This document shows, piece after piece, positions 35,330-45,039 of a stretch of DNA of 64,000 nt (within the stretch, counting starts at the first letter, position 1; the number at the start of each line of letters is the position of its first letter). The stretch covers positions 1,922,001-1,986,000 of the forward strand of contig CP090855.1 in assembly GCA_041879425.1 (NCBI GenBank), written 5' to 3'. This stretch comes from Vibrio pomeroyi (GTDB taxonomy: Bacteria > Pseudomonadota > Gammaproteobacteria > Enterobacterales > Vibrionaceae). A program made the position numbers and the translations under genes. The notes below the pieces were generated by a model. That model saw only the letters and a list, made by a program, of their open reading frames with translations. It did not search any database and was not told the DNA's origin.

Positions 35330-36334
35330 ATGACTCTACAAACTACAATAAATAACAATCTCGTTCGTTACATGGAGCTTATCCCAGGCACGAGTGCTTT
35401 CATTGATGCACGTACACCGGGAAGCGACCTAAAAGACAACTTCTGTATCATTGGTGCTGGTGTGGCTGAAAGCAGCCGTCAGCATGTCCATATTCGTGAA
35501 ACAGCAGGCTTTAACATTGGTGCAGCGGGTCAGCCTCCAGGCATTAAGAACTCTCTGCACTCTCATCACACTGCTGAGCTATTCGTGGTCTTCAAAGGCC
35601 AGTTTAGATTCTACTGGGGTAATGAAGGTGAACACGAAGCGGTATTGTCGCACGGCGATGTTATCTCGATTCCTACTAACCTGTTCCGAGGTTTTGAGGT
35701 TGTAGGGCGTGACTACGGCTTTATGTACTCTGTGCTAGGTGGTGATAACTCTGGCGGTGGCGTAGTTTGGCACCCAAGCGTGATTACCGATAGTCAGGGC
35801 TACGGCTTGTATCTAAAAGCTGACGGCACGCTAGTTGATACGATTGACGGTGATGCTGTGCCAAATCAATCGGATCTGATGCCACTGTTATCGGAAGAAG
35901 AGCTGAGCAAGTTCGATACGTACACGGCTGAGCAGATGATGCCTTTCGTTGCGTTGAAAAAGGATTACCGAGAAATCTCAGGTGATTTTGACAAGCCGGG
36001 CGTTAAGCAGTTTGCATTAACGGGTCACCCATCTGCGAGCTATGACTTCCAAGTTAAGAGTGTTGATGATGTGAGCATTATTGCTTACGAGTTAACGGAA
36101 GGGGCGAGTATTCCTGTTCACCAACGTGACGAAAAGCAGGTGTTGATTAACTTTGAAGGCGATACTTTGCTTAACTTGGTGAAAAATGGCGAACAAGCTC
36201 AACTGGTGTTGACCACTGGCGACGTATTCAGTGTACCCGCAGGCGCATCGTACAGCCTTGAGAACCTAAGAGGCACCAGCTTCACCTACGTGGTGCTGGG
36301 TTCTGACCAACCACAAACACTGCAGGACAATTAA
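35330..36334 (+). CDS. Bicupin protein (quercetinase/gentisate-dioxygenase-like)
   Basis: A 334-residue protein with two cupin domains. The N-terminal one has the metal motif H77-S-H79-x3-E83 followed by GQF; the C-terminal one (VHQRDEKQVLINFEG, about 265-280) has lost one histidine of the set and may not bind metal. Such proteins can be dioxygenases, isomerases or sugar-acid-binding enzymes. AAGGAATTTAGA lies before the ATG. Third gene of the operon; its stop overlaps the start of the hydrolase gene (TAATG). Confidence 0.85.
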   Translation: MTLQTTINNNLVRYMELIPGTSAFIDARTPGSDLKDNFCIIGAGVAESSRQHVHIRETAGFNIGAAGQPPGIKNSLHSHHTAELFVVFKGQFRFYWGNEGEHEAVLSHGDVISIPTNLFRGFEVVGRDYGFMYSVLGGDNSGGGVVWHPSVITDSQGYGLYLKADGTLVDTIDGDAVPNQSDLMPLLSEEELSKFDTYTAEQMMPFVALKKDYREISGDFDKPGVKQFALTGHPSASYDFQVKSVDDVSIIAYELTEGASIPVHQRDEKQVLINFEGDTLLNLVKNGEQAQLVLTTGDVFSVPAGASYSLENLRGTSFTYVVLGSDQPQTLQDN

Positions 36335-37050
36335 TGATGAAACCAGAAGTACCACTGCTATGGTTACCTGGTTTGTTATGTGATGAAGCGTTGTTTCAAG
36401 ACGTCAATAAAGAGCTGCCCGATTGGGTGGCTCCTTTTACTTGTGACTTGGGAGCCGACACATCCATGCAAGCCTTAGCGAGTAAAGTGCTTGAGAACGC
36501 CCCGGAAAGTTTCGTGCTTGGCGGTTTGTCTATGGGCGGCATTCTTGCGTTTGAAGTCTTTCGACAAGCGCCACAACGCGTGAAAGGCTTGATCTTAATG
36601 GACACCAATTCTGCAGACGAAAAGACAGAAGTCTCGGAGAAAAGAAACGCCTTGGTTGATAAAGCAAAAGCAGGGGAGTTTGAGTCAATAACGCCTGATA
36701 TCTTAATGCCAGTGCTTATTCATCCGAAGCAGCTAGCGAATCAAGAGCTGACTCAAAGAATCACGCTAATGGCGAACAATATTGGTGTTGAAAGGTTTGA
36801 GGCTCACGCTCAGGCATTGGCGACTCGTCCTGATGCAAGACCACTACTGGCCGACATTCAGGTGCCTACGTTAATTATTACTGGGAAAGACGACCTGCTA
36901 TGTCCAATCGATAATCACCTGTTAATGGCAAAACACATTAAGCAGGTATCACTTCATGTCATTCCTGATTGTGGACACTTATCGACAATGGAACAGCCTA
37001 AGATCGTTGCGCAGCATATTCGTAATTGGTTTGAAGCAAGTCAGCTTTGA
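36334..37050 (+). CDS. Alpha/beta hydrolase
   Basis: A 238-residue hydrolase. Nucleophile elbow GLSMGG (about 64-69), acid residue in ITGKDDLLCP near 193, and histidine in PDCGHLSTMEQP near 217. It would hydrolyse an ester or a C-C bond (as in ring-cleavage product hydrolases). Last gene of the dehydrogenase-SDR-bicupin-hydrolase operon, coupled by a one-base overlap to the bicupin gene. Confidence 0.92.
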   Translation: MMKPEVPLLWLPGLLCDEALFQDVNKELPDWVAPFTCDLGADTSMQALASKVLENAPESFVLGGLSMGGILAFEVFRQAPQRVKGLILMDTNSADEKTEVSEKRNALVDKAKAGEFESITPDILMPVLIHPKQLANQELTQRITLMANNIGVERFEAHAQALATRPDARPLLADIQVPTLIITGKDDLLCPIDNHLLMAKHIKQVSLHVIPDCGHLSTMEQPKIVAQHIRNWFEASQL

Positions 37051-37092
37051 TTCGTTATTGTGAGCTGAAGAAGCCACTCTTCATGTCGAGCA

Positions 37093-37125
37093 TGCAATAT
37101 AAAGTGCAGTGCGCTTTATATTGCA
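37093..37125. terminator. Hairpin between convergent genes
   Basis: Perfect 12-bp inverted repeat TGCAATATAAAG / CTTTATATTGCA with a nine-base loop, between the hydrolase and LysR genes. AT-rich with no U-run, so termination is uncertain. Confidence 0.4.
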
Positions 37126-37190
37126 CTTGTCACCATGTTTACCACTACACTGGCACTGCACTTACCTAAGCACTAATAGCCATCGCTGAC

Positions 37191-38078
37191 TTATAAGCTG
37201 TTTCCTACCTGCTTCGCCACAAAATCTACGAATCTATCCCTGAGTGGGTTTTCACTTTCTCCATTCCATATCAATCCGACAGGCCAAGTGGCGTGCTTGC
37301 CTTCTAACGCAATGAACTCAACCTTGGTGTTGCTAATGTATTGCGCGCTGCTAGGTACTATGGTGAAGCCGATATTGGCTGACACTAACGCCAGCAGGGT
37401 AAGAATATCATCGGCTTCTTGTGTCTTGGATAGGTCGATATTATTGGCGATGCAATATTGCTGAATCTGTTTGTCTAGTCCGGGTCCACGATGTTGGGCG
37501 AGCTTTAGGTAAGGCCATTTAGCTAACTCAGAGAGAACCTGACTTTTGTTTGGTGCTTGCTTGAGAAGATCTTTATGTACAGCAATCACAAGGGAATCAT
37601 TGAATAGGGTTAGACTTTCTAAATCGGAAGAGTCGGGTATCCGATTGAAGCTGATATCGAGATCATGGCTCAATAACTCATCCGTCTGCTGCTTAGAAGG
37701 TGTGTCATTTAAGGTGACATGAACGTCTGGATATTGCTGTTTATAAACCGCAATAAGCTTGGGTGCTTCATGATAAGTGGAAACACCAAAGCCAATGTTC
37801 AAATGTCCCTCTGTTCCATTTACTACTGAGCCTGAAAGCTGCTCAAAGGCTTGCATTGAATAAACCAAGCGTTGGGCTTCTGCCAGTAACGTCTTGCCTG
37901 CGTGCGTTAGTTCTGCGCCATTTCTGCCACGAGAAAACAGAGATGCCCCTATGTTGGATTCAAGTCGTTGAATCTTTTTAGTGAGTGCCGATTGAGTGAT
38001 GTAGAGCTGCTCGGACGCCAAACGGTAGTTGCCCGATTTAGCCAACTGACAAAATGCCTTCAGTAAATCAAATTCCAT
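37191..38078 (-). CDS. LysR-family transcriptional regulator
   Basis: A 295-residue LysR protein: helix-turn-helix 1-60 (FCQLAKSGNYRLASEQLYITQSALTKKIQRLE) and a co-inducer domain 90-290. It is divergent from the nitrilase-family gene, with 105 bp between them, so it probably controls that gene. No signs of damage. Confidence 0.93.
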   Translation of the reverse strand: MEFDLLKAFCQLAKSGNYRLASEQLYITQSALTKKIQRLESNIGASLFSRGRNGAELTHAGKTLLAEAQRLVYSMQAFEQLSGSVVNGTEGHLNIGFGVSTYHEAPKLIAVYKQQYPDVHVTLNDTPSKQQTDELLSHDLDISFNRIPDSSDLESLTLFNDSLVIAVHKDLLKQAPNKSQVLSELAKWPYLKLAQHRGPGLDKQIQQYCIANNIDLSKTQEADDILTLLALVSANIGFTIVPSSAQYISNTKVEFIALEGKHATWPVGLIWNGESENPLRDRFVDFVAKQVGNSL

Positions 38079-38183
38079 TCCAAATGCTCATTGAACTGTG
38101 AGTATCTTTCATTATATGGAATTGATTCGATTTTTTATACTGAGTTCATACCAAATCAGTAAAGCGGAATTTGAGGACGAATC

Positions 38184-39146
38184 ATGAAAAGAGACATCAA
38201 AGTAGCGTCGGTTCAGTTTAACCACCGTGCAGGCGATAAGGTGTATAACTTGTCGGTGATAGAACAATATGTTCAACAAGCTGCGGAGAGCGGTGTGGAG
38301 ATCATTAGCTTCCCAGAGATGTGCATCACAGGGTATTGGCATGTCTCTGAATTATCACGAGGCGAGATTGAAGCGTTAGCGGAACCAGTCCCGAATGGCG
38401 AGTCGACTCAAAAGCTCGTTTCGCTAGCAACACAATTTGGCATGAGCGTTGGTGCCGGTTTGATAGAGCAGGGTTGCGATGGCGAGCTATACAACACCTA
38501 TGTCTTCGCTATGCCCAATGGCGAAGTACAGAAACATCGAAAACTGCACACTTTCGTTAACCCATACATGAGCAGTGGCGACCAATTCACGGTATTCGAT
38601 ACACCTCATGGATGCAAAGTCGGTATCTTGATTTGCTGGGATAACAACTTGGTCGAGAACGTTCGAATTACCGCTTTGAAAGGTGCCGATATATTGATTG
38701 CACCGCATCAGACGGGTGGTTGTGATTCTCGCAGCCCTAACGCGATGAAGCGAATCGACCCAGAGTTATGGTTTAATCGAGATAAAAATCCGGAAGCGAT
38801 TCGCGCGGAAATGCAGGGTAAGAACGGCCGTGAATGGCTAATGCGTTGGTTGCCTGCAAGAGCACACGATAACGGTATGTTTGTGGTGTTTAGCAATGGC
38901 GTTGGTGTGGATATGGATGAAGTTAGAACTGGCAATGCGATGATCTTAAGCCCTTATGGTGAAATCATCACAGAGACGGACAGCGTTGATAACGACATGG
39001 TAATTGCAGAGCTAAAAGCCGAAGAGTTGGAGATGTGTACCGGAAGGCGTTGGATTCGTGGGCGTAAGCCGGAGCTATATCATTCACTGACACAACCGCT
39101 AGGTCATGAACTAGACCCACACCAAGCCCGTTTTGCAGAGAAGTAA
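38184..39146 (+). CDS. Nitrilase-superfamily amidohydrolase
   Basis: A 320-residue carbon-nitrogen hydrolase with the full triad: E45 in FPEM, K120 in HRKLH, C151 in LICWDN. The loop between the lysine and the cysteine and the MKRIDPELWF insert suit an amidase or N-carbamoyl-type enzyme more than a nitrile hydratase. It releases ammonia from an amide or carbamoyl group. GAGGACGAATC precedes the ATG. Single gene next to its likely LysR regulator, at the right end of the catabolic island; no island operator precedes it. Confidence 0.9.
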   Translation: MKRDIKVASVQFNHRAGDKVYNLSVIEQYVQQAAESGVEIISFPEMCITGYWHVSELSRGEIEALAEPVPNGESTQKLVSLATQFGMSVGAGLIEQGCDGELYNTYVFAMPNGEVQKHRKLHTFVNPYMSSGDQFTVFDTPHGCKVGILICWDNNLVENVRITALKGADILIAPHQTGGCDSRSPNAMKRIDPELWFNRDKNPEAIRAEMQGKNGREWLMRWLPARAHDNGMFVVFSNGVGVDMDEVRTGNAMILSPYGEIITETDSVDNDMVIAELKAEELEMCTGRRWIRGRKPELYHSLTQPLGHELDPHQARFAEK

Positions 39147-39229
39147 TGTTGTAAGTGTTGCTGAAAAAGGATGTATTAGGGGGGTAAAAGGGTGGGGACG
39201 TTGAAAGAGAAGTGAGGGTTCCTGATTTA

Positions 39230-39264
39230 GTCTACCCACTTAAACTGTTTTTAAGTGGGTAGAC
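39230..39264. terminator. Perfect hairpin between convergent nitrilase and atpC genes
   Basis: A 15-bp perfect inverted repeat, GTCTACCCACTTAAA and its complement, around CTGTT. It likely serves as a bidirectional 3' end for both transcripts, although the T-runs are weak. Confidence 0.55.
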
Positions 39265-39272
39265 TATTTACA

Positions 39273-39293
39273 CACTAAGCACTAAGCACTAAG
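39273..39293. repeat. 7-bp direct repeat, three copies
   Basis: CACTAAG repeated three times in tandem just downstream of the hairpin, between convergent genes. Confidence 0.7.
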
Positions 39294-39315
39294 CACCAGC
39301 ATCTAAGCTCTATTC

Positions 39316-39759
39316 TCAGTGACGAGTGCGAGAAGACGTCAGTTCTGATGCACGAAGCTGAGCGACGGCTTTTGCTAGTTCCAGTTGAGCTTGTGCAAAG
39401 TTGATGTCGACATTGCCTTTGTTGATGTTCTCTAGGGCAGCGTATTTCGCTTCTTCTGCACGAGCGCGGTCAATGTCTTTACCATGCAAGGCAGTATCGG
39501 CCAAAACAGTGACCACATCGGGTTGAACTTCCAGCATCCCGCCAGAGACATAAAGCACTTGCCCCTCTGATTTAGGGTCTGTGACAAATACCGTCACGCC
39601 CGGTTTTATTTTGCTGAGCAGCGGGGAGTGACCGGGGCGGATACCCAGCTCACCATCCGCGCCAGAAACGGCTAGGGCATACGCTGGACCTGAAAACAGC
39701 GTACCTTCCGCACTTACAATATTAAGTTGAAATGTATTATCTGTAATTCCGATAGCCAT
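39316..39759 (-). CDS. atpC: ATP synthase epsilon subunit (second-type operon)
   Basis: A 147-residue F1 epsilon subunit: N-terminal beta sandwich (FQLNIVSAEGTLFSG, DGELGIRPGHSPLLSKIKPG) and C-terminal helical hairpin (about 88-138) that inhibits rotation. It follows atpD by 14 bp and closes the nine-gene operon. Confidence 0.95.
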   Translation of the reverse strand: MAIGITDNTFQLNIVSAEGTLFSGPAYALAVSGADGELGIRPGHSPLLSKIKPGVTVFVTDPKSEGQVLYVSGGMLEVQPDVVTVLADTALHGKDIDRARAEEAKYAALENINKGNVDINFAQAQLELAKAVAQLRASELTSSRTRH

Positions 39760-39773
39760 GGTGCACCTACCTC

Positions 39774-41159
39774 TTAGAGTGATTTTGCTTTTTTAAGCAC
39801 TTCGTCGATAGAGCCACAGTACAAGAACGCTTGCTCTGGGATGTCGTCATACTCGCCACTTAACAGACCTTTGAAGCCTCTTAGCGTTTCGCTTAGCGGT
39901 ACGAATACACCTTTCTGACCGGTAAACACTTCTGCTACGTGGTAAGGCTGAGTTAAGAAACGTTCAATCTTACGAGCACGAGATACGATCTGTTTATCTT
40001 CCGTTGAAAGCTCATCCATACCAAGAATCGCGATGATGTCTTTAAGCTCTTTATAACGTTGCAGCGTGGTTTGAACCGTTTGTGCAATGTCGTAGTGCTC
40101 TTGACCAACCACGAGAGGATCCAGTTGACGAGAGGTCGAATCTAACGGGTCAATCGCAGGGTATAGACCCAATGCAGCGATGTTACGAGACAATACAACA
40201 GTCGCATCTAAGTGAGCAAAGGTTGTTGCTGGCGATGGATCTGTCAAGTCATCTGCAGGTACGTATACCGCTTGGATAGACGTGATAGAACCTTGTCTGG
40301 TTGATGTAATACGTTCTTGTAGAACACCCATCTCTTCGGCAAGTGTTGGTTGGTAACCTACAGCTGAAGGCATACGACCTAACAGTGCTGATACTTCTGT
40401 TCCCGCGAGTGTGTAACGGTAGATGTTATCAATGAACAACAGTACGTCACGGCCTTCATCACGGAAGCGTTCAGCCATAGTAAGGCCAGTCAGCGCAACA
40501 CGAAGACGGTTTCCTGGTGGCTCATTCATTTGGCCGTAAACCATGGCAACTTTGTCTAGTACGCCAGCTTCTTTCATCTCGTAGTAGAAATCGTTACCTT
40601 CACGAGTACGTTCACCAACACCGGTAAATACAGAAAGACCTGAGTGAGCTTTAGCGATGTTGTTGATAAGCTCCATCATGTTGACGGTTTTACCTACACC
40701 CGCGCCACCGAACAGACCGATTTTACCACCCTTAGCGAACGGACAAATAAGGTCGATAACCTTAACACCTGTCTCTAGGAGCTCAGTGCTGTTAGCTTGT
40801 TCTTCATAAGAGGGCGCTTCACGGTGAATTTCGTAGCTCTCTTTCTGGCCGATTTCACCACACTCATCGATAGGTTGACCAAGCACGTTCATGATACGGC
40901 CTAGAGTCTCTTCACCCACAGGGACGGTGATCGGAGAACCTGTATTTTCAACGGTTAGACCGCGGCGCAAGCCATCAGATGTACCCATTGCAATACAGCG
41001 AACGATGTTGCCGCCAAGTTGTTGCTGAACTTCCAATACTAGCGAGCTTGCTTCGTCGCTGGTTACTCTCAATGCATCATAAACGCGAGGGCTGTTGCCG
41101 CCGCTGAATTCGACGTCAACTACCGCGCCGATTACTTTTACTATTTTTCCAACACTCAT
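39774..41159 (-). CDS. atpD: ATP synthase beta subunit
   Basis: A 461-residue catalytic subunit. Walker A GGAGVGKT (about 150-157), the GERTREGND segment with the catalytic glutamate, LLFIDNIYRYT as Walker B, and the DELSTEDK motif (normally DELSEEDK) near 379-386. All residues for ATP hydrolysis and synthesis are present. Confidence 0.97.
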   Translation of the reverse strand: MSVGKIVKVIGAVVDVEFSGGNSPRVYDALRVTSDEASSLVLEVQQQLGGNIVRCIAMGTSDGLRRGLTVENTGSPITVPVGEETLGRIMNVLGQPIDECGEIGQKESYEIHREAPSYEEQANSTELLETGVKVIDLICPFAKGGKIGLFGGAGVGKTVNMMELINNIAKAHSGLSVFTGVGERTREGNDFYYEMKEAGVLDKVAMVYGQMNEPPGNRLRVALTGLTMAERFRDEGRDVLLFIDNIYRYTLAGTEVSALLGRMPSAVGYQPTLAEEMGVLQERITSTRQGSITSIQAVYVPADDLTDPSPATTFAHLDATVVLSRNIAALGLYPAIDPLDSTSRQLDPLVVGQEHYDIAQTVQTTLQRYKELKDIIAILGMDELSTEDKQIVSRARKIERFLTQPYHVAEVFTGQKGVFVPLSETLRGFKGLLSGEYDDIPEQAFLYCGSIDEVLKKAKSL

Positions 41160-41202
41160 CTCTAAATCCTCAAATTCTGTTCTGACCCACTCTTTGCTGT
41201 AC

Positions 41203-42072
41203 CTAGACAGCTTGAGCGCCTGAGACTATTTCACTCAGTTCTTGGGTAATGGCAGCCTGTCTCGCTTTGTTGTACACCAATTGCAAATCATCAATGAGTT
41301 GGCCTGCGTTATCGGTCGCCGCTTTCATGGCTACCATTCGGGCTGCTTGCTCACAGGCAATGCTCTCTACGATGCCTTGGTACACTTGCGATTCAATGTA
41401 TCGATGTAACAGCTCAGAGAGGATGTCTCTTGGCGCTTGTTCATAGATGTAATCCCAACGACGCGCTTTTCTTGCTTCACCATCAGCCTCTGTGTCAGAA
41501 GGGTGGGGTAGCAACTGCAAAGCCGTTGGTGCTTGAACCATGGTGTTCACGAACTGGTTGTAAACGAGAAATAAACTGTCGATCTTTTCTTCGTCGTAAT
41601 GCTCCAGCATCGCATTCACTGTGCCTAAGATGTCTTCCAATTTAGGCGCGTCACCAAGGCCTGACGTTTGCGCGATAACATTGCCGCTGCGTTGGAAAAA
41701 TGAGATAGCTTTCGAACCGATTAGAGTGGTTTCTACCTCAACACCCTTGGCCTGCCATTGTTCCATCTCTTCCAACACTTTCTTGAACAGGTTTGAGTTC
41801 AAGCCACCACATAAGCCTCTGTCAGACGAAATAATGATGTAAGCAACGCGTTTTGGTTCACGCTGTTGAAGATAGGGGTGCTGGTATTCCAGTGACCCCG
41901 ATGCGACGTGAGAGATAACTTTGCGCATGTTCTCGGCATAGGGACGCGTTAACGTCATGTTGTCCTGAACTTTACGCATCTTACTTGCCGCAACCATCTC
42001 CATTGCACTGGTGATTTTCTGAGTGTTACTAACACTGCCTATCTTGGTGCGAATTTCTTTAGTATTTGCCAT
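41203..42072 (-). CDS. atpG: ATP synthase gamma subunit
   Basis: A 289-residue rotor shaft. N-terminal coiled coil (KEIRTKIGSVSNTQKITSAMEMVAASKMRK) and C-terminal helix (MKAATDNAGQLIDDLQLVYNKARQAAITQEL) enter the alpha-beta barrel; the middle has the SDRGLCGGLN motif. It lies between atpA and atpD. Confidence 0.96.
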   Translation of the reverse strand: MANTKEIRTKIGSVSNTQKITSAMEMVAASKMRKVQDNMTLTRPYAENMRKVISHVASGSLEYQHPYLQQREPKRVAYIIISSDRGLCGGLNSNLFKKVLEEMEQWQAKGVEVETTLIGSKAISFFQRSGNVIAQTSGLGDAPKLEDILGTVNAMLEHYDEEKIDSLFLVYNQFVNTMVQAPTALQLLPHPSDTEADGEARKARRWDYIYEQAPRDILSELLHRYIESQVYQGIVESIACEQAARMVAMKAATDNAGQLIDDLQLVYNKARQAAITQELSEIVSGAQAV

Positions 42073-42119
42073 TATCTGCTCCTAATTTGTTTTGATTTCC
42101 AGCCAACAAACCGGAGCGT

Positions 42120-43661
42120 TTACCAAGCTTTCAACGCTACAAAGTCACCAAGCAGTTTTGCAAGTGCGCTGTCGATCTCATCGTTGTAGTCACCGTTGGC
42201 ATTGATGGTGTCGAACAACTCTGGGTTCTGAGCTTGTGCATAAGCAATTAACTCTTCTTCGAAACGCGCCACTTTGTGCAACTCAACGTCAGCCAAATAG
42301 CCTTTTTCTGCTGCGTAGATAACTGTTGCTTGCTCAGCGACAGACATCGGAGAGTATTGTTTTTGCTTCATCAACTCAGTCACACGCTCACCATGGTCGA
42401 GCTGTTTACGTGTCATCTCATCTAGATCAGAAGAGAACTGAGCAAATGCAGCTAGCTCACGGTATTGAGCCAATGAAGTACGGATACCGCCCGACAATTT
42501 TTTGATGATCTTGCACTGTGCTGCACCACCCACACGAGATACCGATATACCTGGATCGACAGCAGGACGTAAGCCTGAGTTGAATAGTTGGGTTTGAAGG
42601 AAAACCTGACCATCGGTGATTGAGATTACGTTGGTTGGTACAAACGCAGACACGTCACCCGCTTGAGTTTCAATGATAGGCAGCGCGGTTAATGAGCCTG
42701 TTTGGCCTTTCACTTCACCATTAGTGAACTTCTCTACATACTCTGCATTCACTCGTGCGGCACGTTCTAGAAGGCGTGAGTGAAGGTAAAATACGTCGCC
42801 AGGGAAGGCTTCACGGCCCGGTGGGCGTTTCAATAGTAATGAAATTTGACGGTAAGCAACGGCTTGTTTTGATAGGTCATCGTAGATGATCAGTGCGTCT
42901 TCACCGCGGTCACGGAAGTATTCACCCATGGTGCAACCCGCATAAGGTGCTAGGTATTGAAGCGCTGCTGATTCTGATGCGGATGCCACAACAACAATGG
43001 TGTTTTTAAGTGCATCGTGGTCTTCAAGTTTACGAACCACGTTAGCGATGGTTGACGCTTTTTGGCCAATCGCAACATAAACACATTTAATGCCAGAGTC
43101 TTTTTGGTTGATGATGGCATCGATAGCGAGCGCTGTTTTACCTGTCTGACGGTCACCGATGATAAGTTCACGTTGACCACGACCGATAGGCACCATGGTG
43201 TCTACTGCTTTGTAGCCCGTTTGAATTGGTTGATCGACTGACTTACGCTCGATTACACCCGGTGCAATCACTTCTACTGGGTCAAGTCGGTCACAGCTTA
43301 CTGGGCCTTTACCATCGATAGGTTCGCCTAGTGTGTTAACAACACGGCCAAGTAGGCCGTTACCTACTGGTACTTCCAAGATACGACCCGTACCTTTTAC
43401 TTTCATACCTTCAGATAGGTCAGTGTATGGGCCCATAACAACGGCGCCGACTGAGTGGGTATCTAGGTTAAGTGCGAGTGCGTACTTGGCGCCCGGTAGC
43501 TCAATCATCTCACCTTGCATCACATCCGCTAGGCCATTAATGGTGATGATACCGTCACGAACCGATACGATAGTGCCTTCATTGCGAGCTTCGGTGCTCA
43601 CATTAAACTTCGCGATGCGATTTTTGATTAGATCGCTGATTTCATTAGAATTTAATTGCAT
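42120..43661 (-). CDS. atpA: ATP synthase alpha subunit
   Basis: A 513-residue non-catalytic nucleotide-binding subunit. Walker A GDRQTGKT (about 169-176), the ALIIYDDLSKQAVAYRQ segment, the arginine-finger region VSRVGGAAQ near 373, standard length. Confidence 0.97.
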   Translation of the reverse strand: MQLNSNEISDLIKNRIAKFNVSTEARNEGTIVSVRDGIITINGLADVMQGEMIELPGAKYALALNLDTHSVGAVVMGPYTDLSEGMKVKGTGRILEVPVGNGLLGRVVNTLGEPIDGKGPVSCDRLDPVEVIAPGVIERKSVDQPIQTGYKAVDTMVPIGRGQRELIIGDRQTGKTALAIDAIINQKDSGIKCVYVAIGQKASTIANVVRKLEDHDALKNTIVVVASASESAALQYLAPYAGCTMGEYFRDRGEDALIIYDDLSKQAVAYRQISLLLKRPPGREAFPGDVFYLHSRLLERAARVNAEYVEKFTNGEVKGQTGSLTALPIIETQAGDVSAFVPTNVISITDGQVFLQTQLFNSGLRPAVDPGISVSRVGGAAQCKIIKKLSGGIRTSLAQYRELAAFAQFSSDLDEMTRKQLDHGERVTELMKQKQYSPMSVAEQATVIYAAEKGYLADVELHKVARFEEELIAYAQAQNPELFDTINANGDYNDEIDSALAKLLGDFVALKAW

Positions 43662-43670
43662 AATTGTTAC

Positions 43671-44219
43671 CTATCTCGCGTGAAGCTGATTAGCTAATCG
43701 GTTAATTGATGTATTTAAAGAACCATCGATAACGGTTTCACCCGCTTTGATAACAATCCCGCCAACCAGCGTGTCATCAATAACCTGTTCCATTTCAACT
43801 TGACGCTCTAATTTCTTCTCAAGTGCAGCCGTTAGGGAGATAACCTGATCTTGTGTAAGCAATTCTGAACTGGTGACAGTGACAGGAATTACACGTTCAT
43901 GTTCGTCCTTTAGATCGCTGAACAAGTTAAACAGGTCTCTTATCACTGCAAGACGGCCATTCTCAGCCAAGACTCGAACGAGATTAATGACGTGGTCATC
44001 AACGAGCCCTTGGCAAATATGAATGAAGAGATTGGCCAGTTCTTCAGAGTCAGTGCGAGAACCTTCTGCTGAAGAGATCTGCTTAGCGATTGTTTCTTCT
44101 TCCGCTACCGTCACAAGAATCGACAGCATTGAGTGCCACTCTTGCAACTTGTTTTCACCTAAAGCAAAGTCGAACGATGCCTTAGCGTAGGGATGAGCAA
44201 TATTGGTGTAATCTGACAT
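43671..44219 (-). CDS. atpH: ATP synthase delta subunit
   Basis: A 182-residue stator subunit (OSCP family): N-terminal NIAHPYAKASFDFALGEN and C-terminal IDDTLVGGIVIKAGETVIDGSLNTSINRL, both conserved. It joins the peripheral stalk to F1. Confidence 0.95.
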   Translation of the reverse strand: MSDYTNIAHPYAKASFDFALGENKLQEWHSMLSILVTVAEEETIAKQISSAEGSRTDSEELANLFIHICQGLVDDHVINLVRVLAENGRLAVIRDLFNLFSDLKDEHERVIPVTVTSSELLTQDQVISLTAALEKKLERQVEMEQVIDDTLVGGIVIKAGETVIDGSLNTSINRLANQLHAR

Positions 44220-44230
44220 ATTGCCTCCGT

Positions 44231-44701
44231 TTAGAGTTCGCTAATCAATTGATCAACTAACGCTCGGTTCGTTTCAGAATCTAGGTTTTTGCTAATCAGT
44301 TTTTGTGCACTTTGAATAACAGCGTCTGCCATGTCCGCCTGAAGCTCACGGCGTAACTTTTGACGTTCGCCTTCGAGTTCAGCTCTACCTTGTTCTAAGA
44401 TGCGTGCCTTTTCTTGCTCGGCTTCTTCGTGAGCTAAGCTGATGATTTCGTTGCGGCGTTTTTTGCCTTGTTCAATCAGTTCAGTCACGTTTCTTTTTGC
44501 ATCTTCGACGAGTTGTGCGCCATTTGATTTCGCTAGTTCTAGCTCTTTCGCAGCATTCTCTGAGTGGCGTAAACCATCAGCGATTTCTTTTTGGCGCTCG
44601 TCTAACATTGCGGTGAGAGGGGGCCATACATATTTCATGCACAGCCAAACAAAAATCACGAAGGATATTGCTTGTCCAAACATGCTTGCATTTAAGTTCA
44701 T
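44231..44701 (-). CDS. atpF: ATP synthase b subunit
   Basis: A 156-residue stator protein: one N-terminal membrane helix (FGQAISFVIFVWLCMKYVWPPL), then a long charged coiled coil typical of subunit b dimers. Standard length. Confidence 0.95.
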   Translation of the reverse strand: MNLNASMFGQAISFVIFVWLCMKYVWPPLTAMLDERQKEIADGLRHSENAAKELELAKSNGAQLVEDAKRNVTELIEQGKKRRNEIISLAHEEAEQEKARILEQGRAELEGERQKLRRELQADMADAVIQSAQKLISKNLDSETNRALVDQLISEL

Positions 44702-44756
44702 ACCTTCCTCGCTAAATCTTGATTATTTACAAATCGATCTTTTCAAAGCTATTTAA

Positions 44757-44993
44757 TTAAGCCACGGCAAAGATGATGTATAGACCGATACCAACACCGA
44801 TCATCGGTACTGCATCCACAAGGCCCATCATGATGAAGAATTGAGTACGAAGCATTGGAGTAAGATCCGGTTGACGAGCAACACCTTCAAGGTACTTACC
44901 TGCTAAGTTACCAATACCAGATGCCGCACCCGCTGCACCTAAACCGATCAGTAATGCACCTGCTACATATAAAACTGCGCTTACGATATCCAT
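44757..44993 (-). CDS. atpE: ATP synthase c subunit (proton type)
   Basis: A 78-residue two-helix rotor proteolipid. The essential carboxylate is D60 in GLVDAVPMIG, and helix 1 lacks the glutamine and helix 2 the E-S/T pattern used for Na+ binding, so protons are the coupling ion. The loop ARQPDLTPML is conserved. It resembles enterobacterial c subunits closely. Confidence 0.96.
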   Translation of the reverse strand: MDIVSAVLYVAGALLIGLGAAGAASGIGNLAGKYLEGVARQPDLTPMLRTQFFIMMGLVDAVPMIGVGIGLYIIFAVA

Positions 44994-45039
44994 TTGTATC
45001 TCCGATAAATAATTTGTTAGTTAATTTTTTAGTTATTAA

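Noticed and set aside
44757..44993. Na+-translocating c ring
   Set aside because: The essential acid is Asp and the Na+ ligands (Gln in helix 1, Glu-Ser/Thr in helix 2) are missing.
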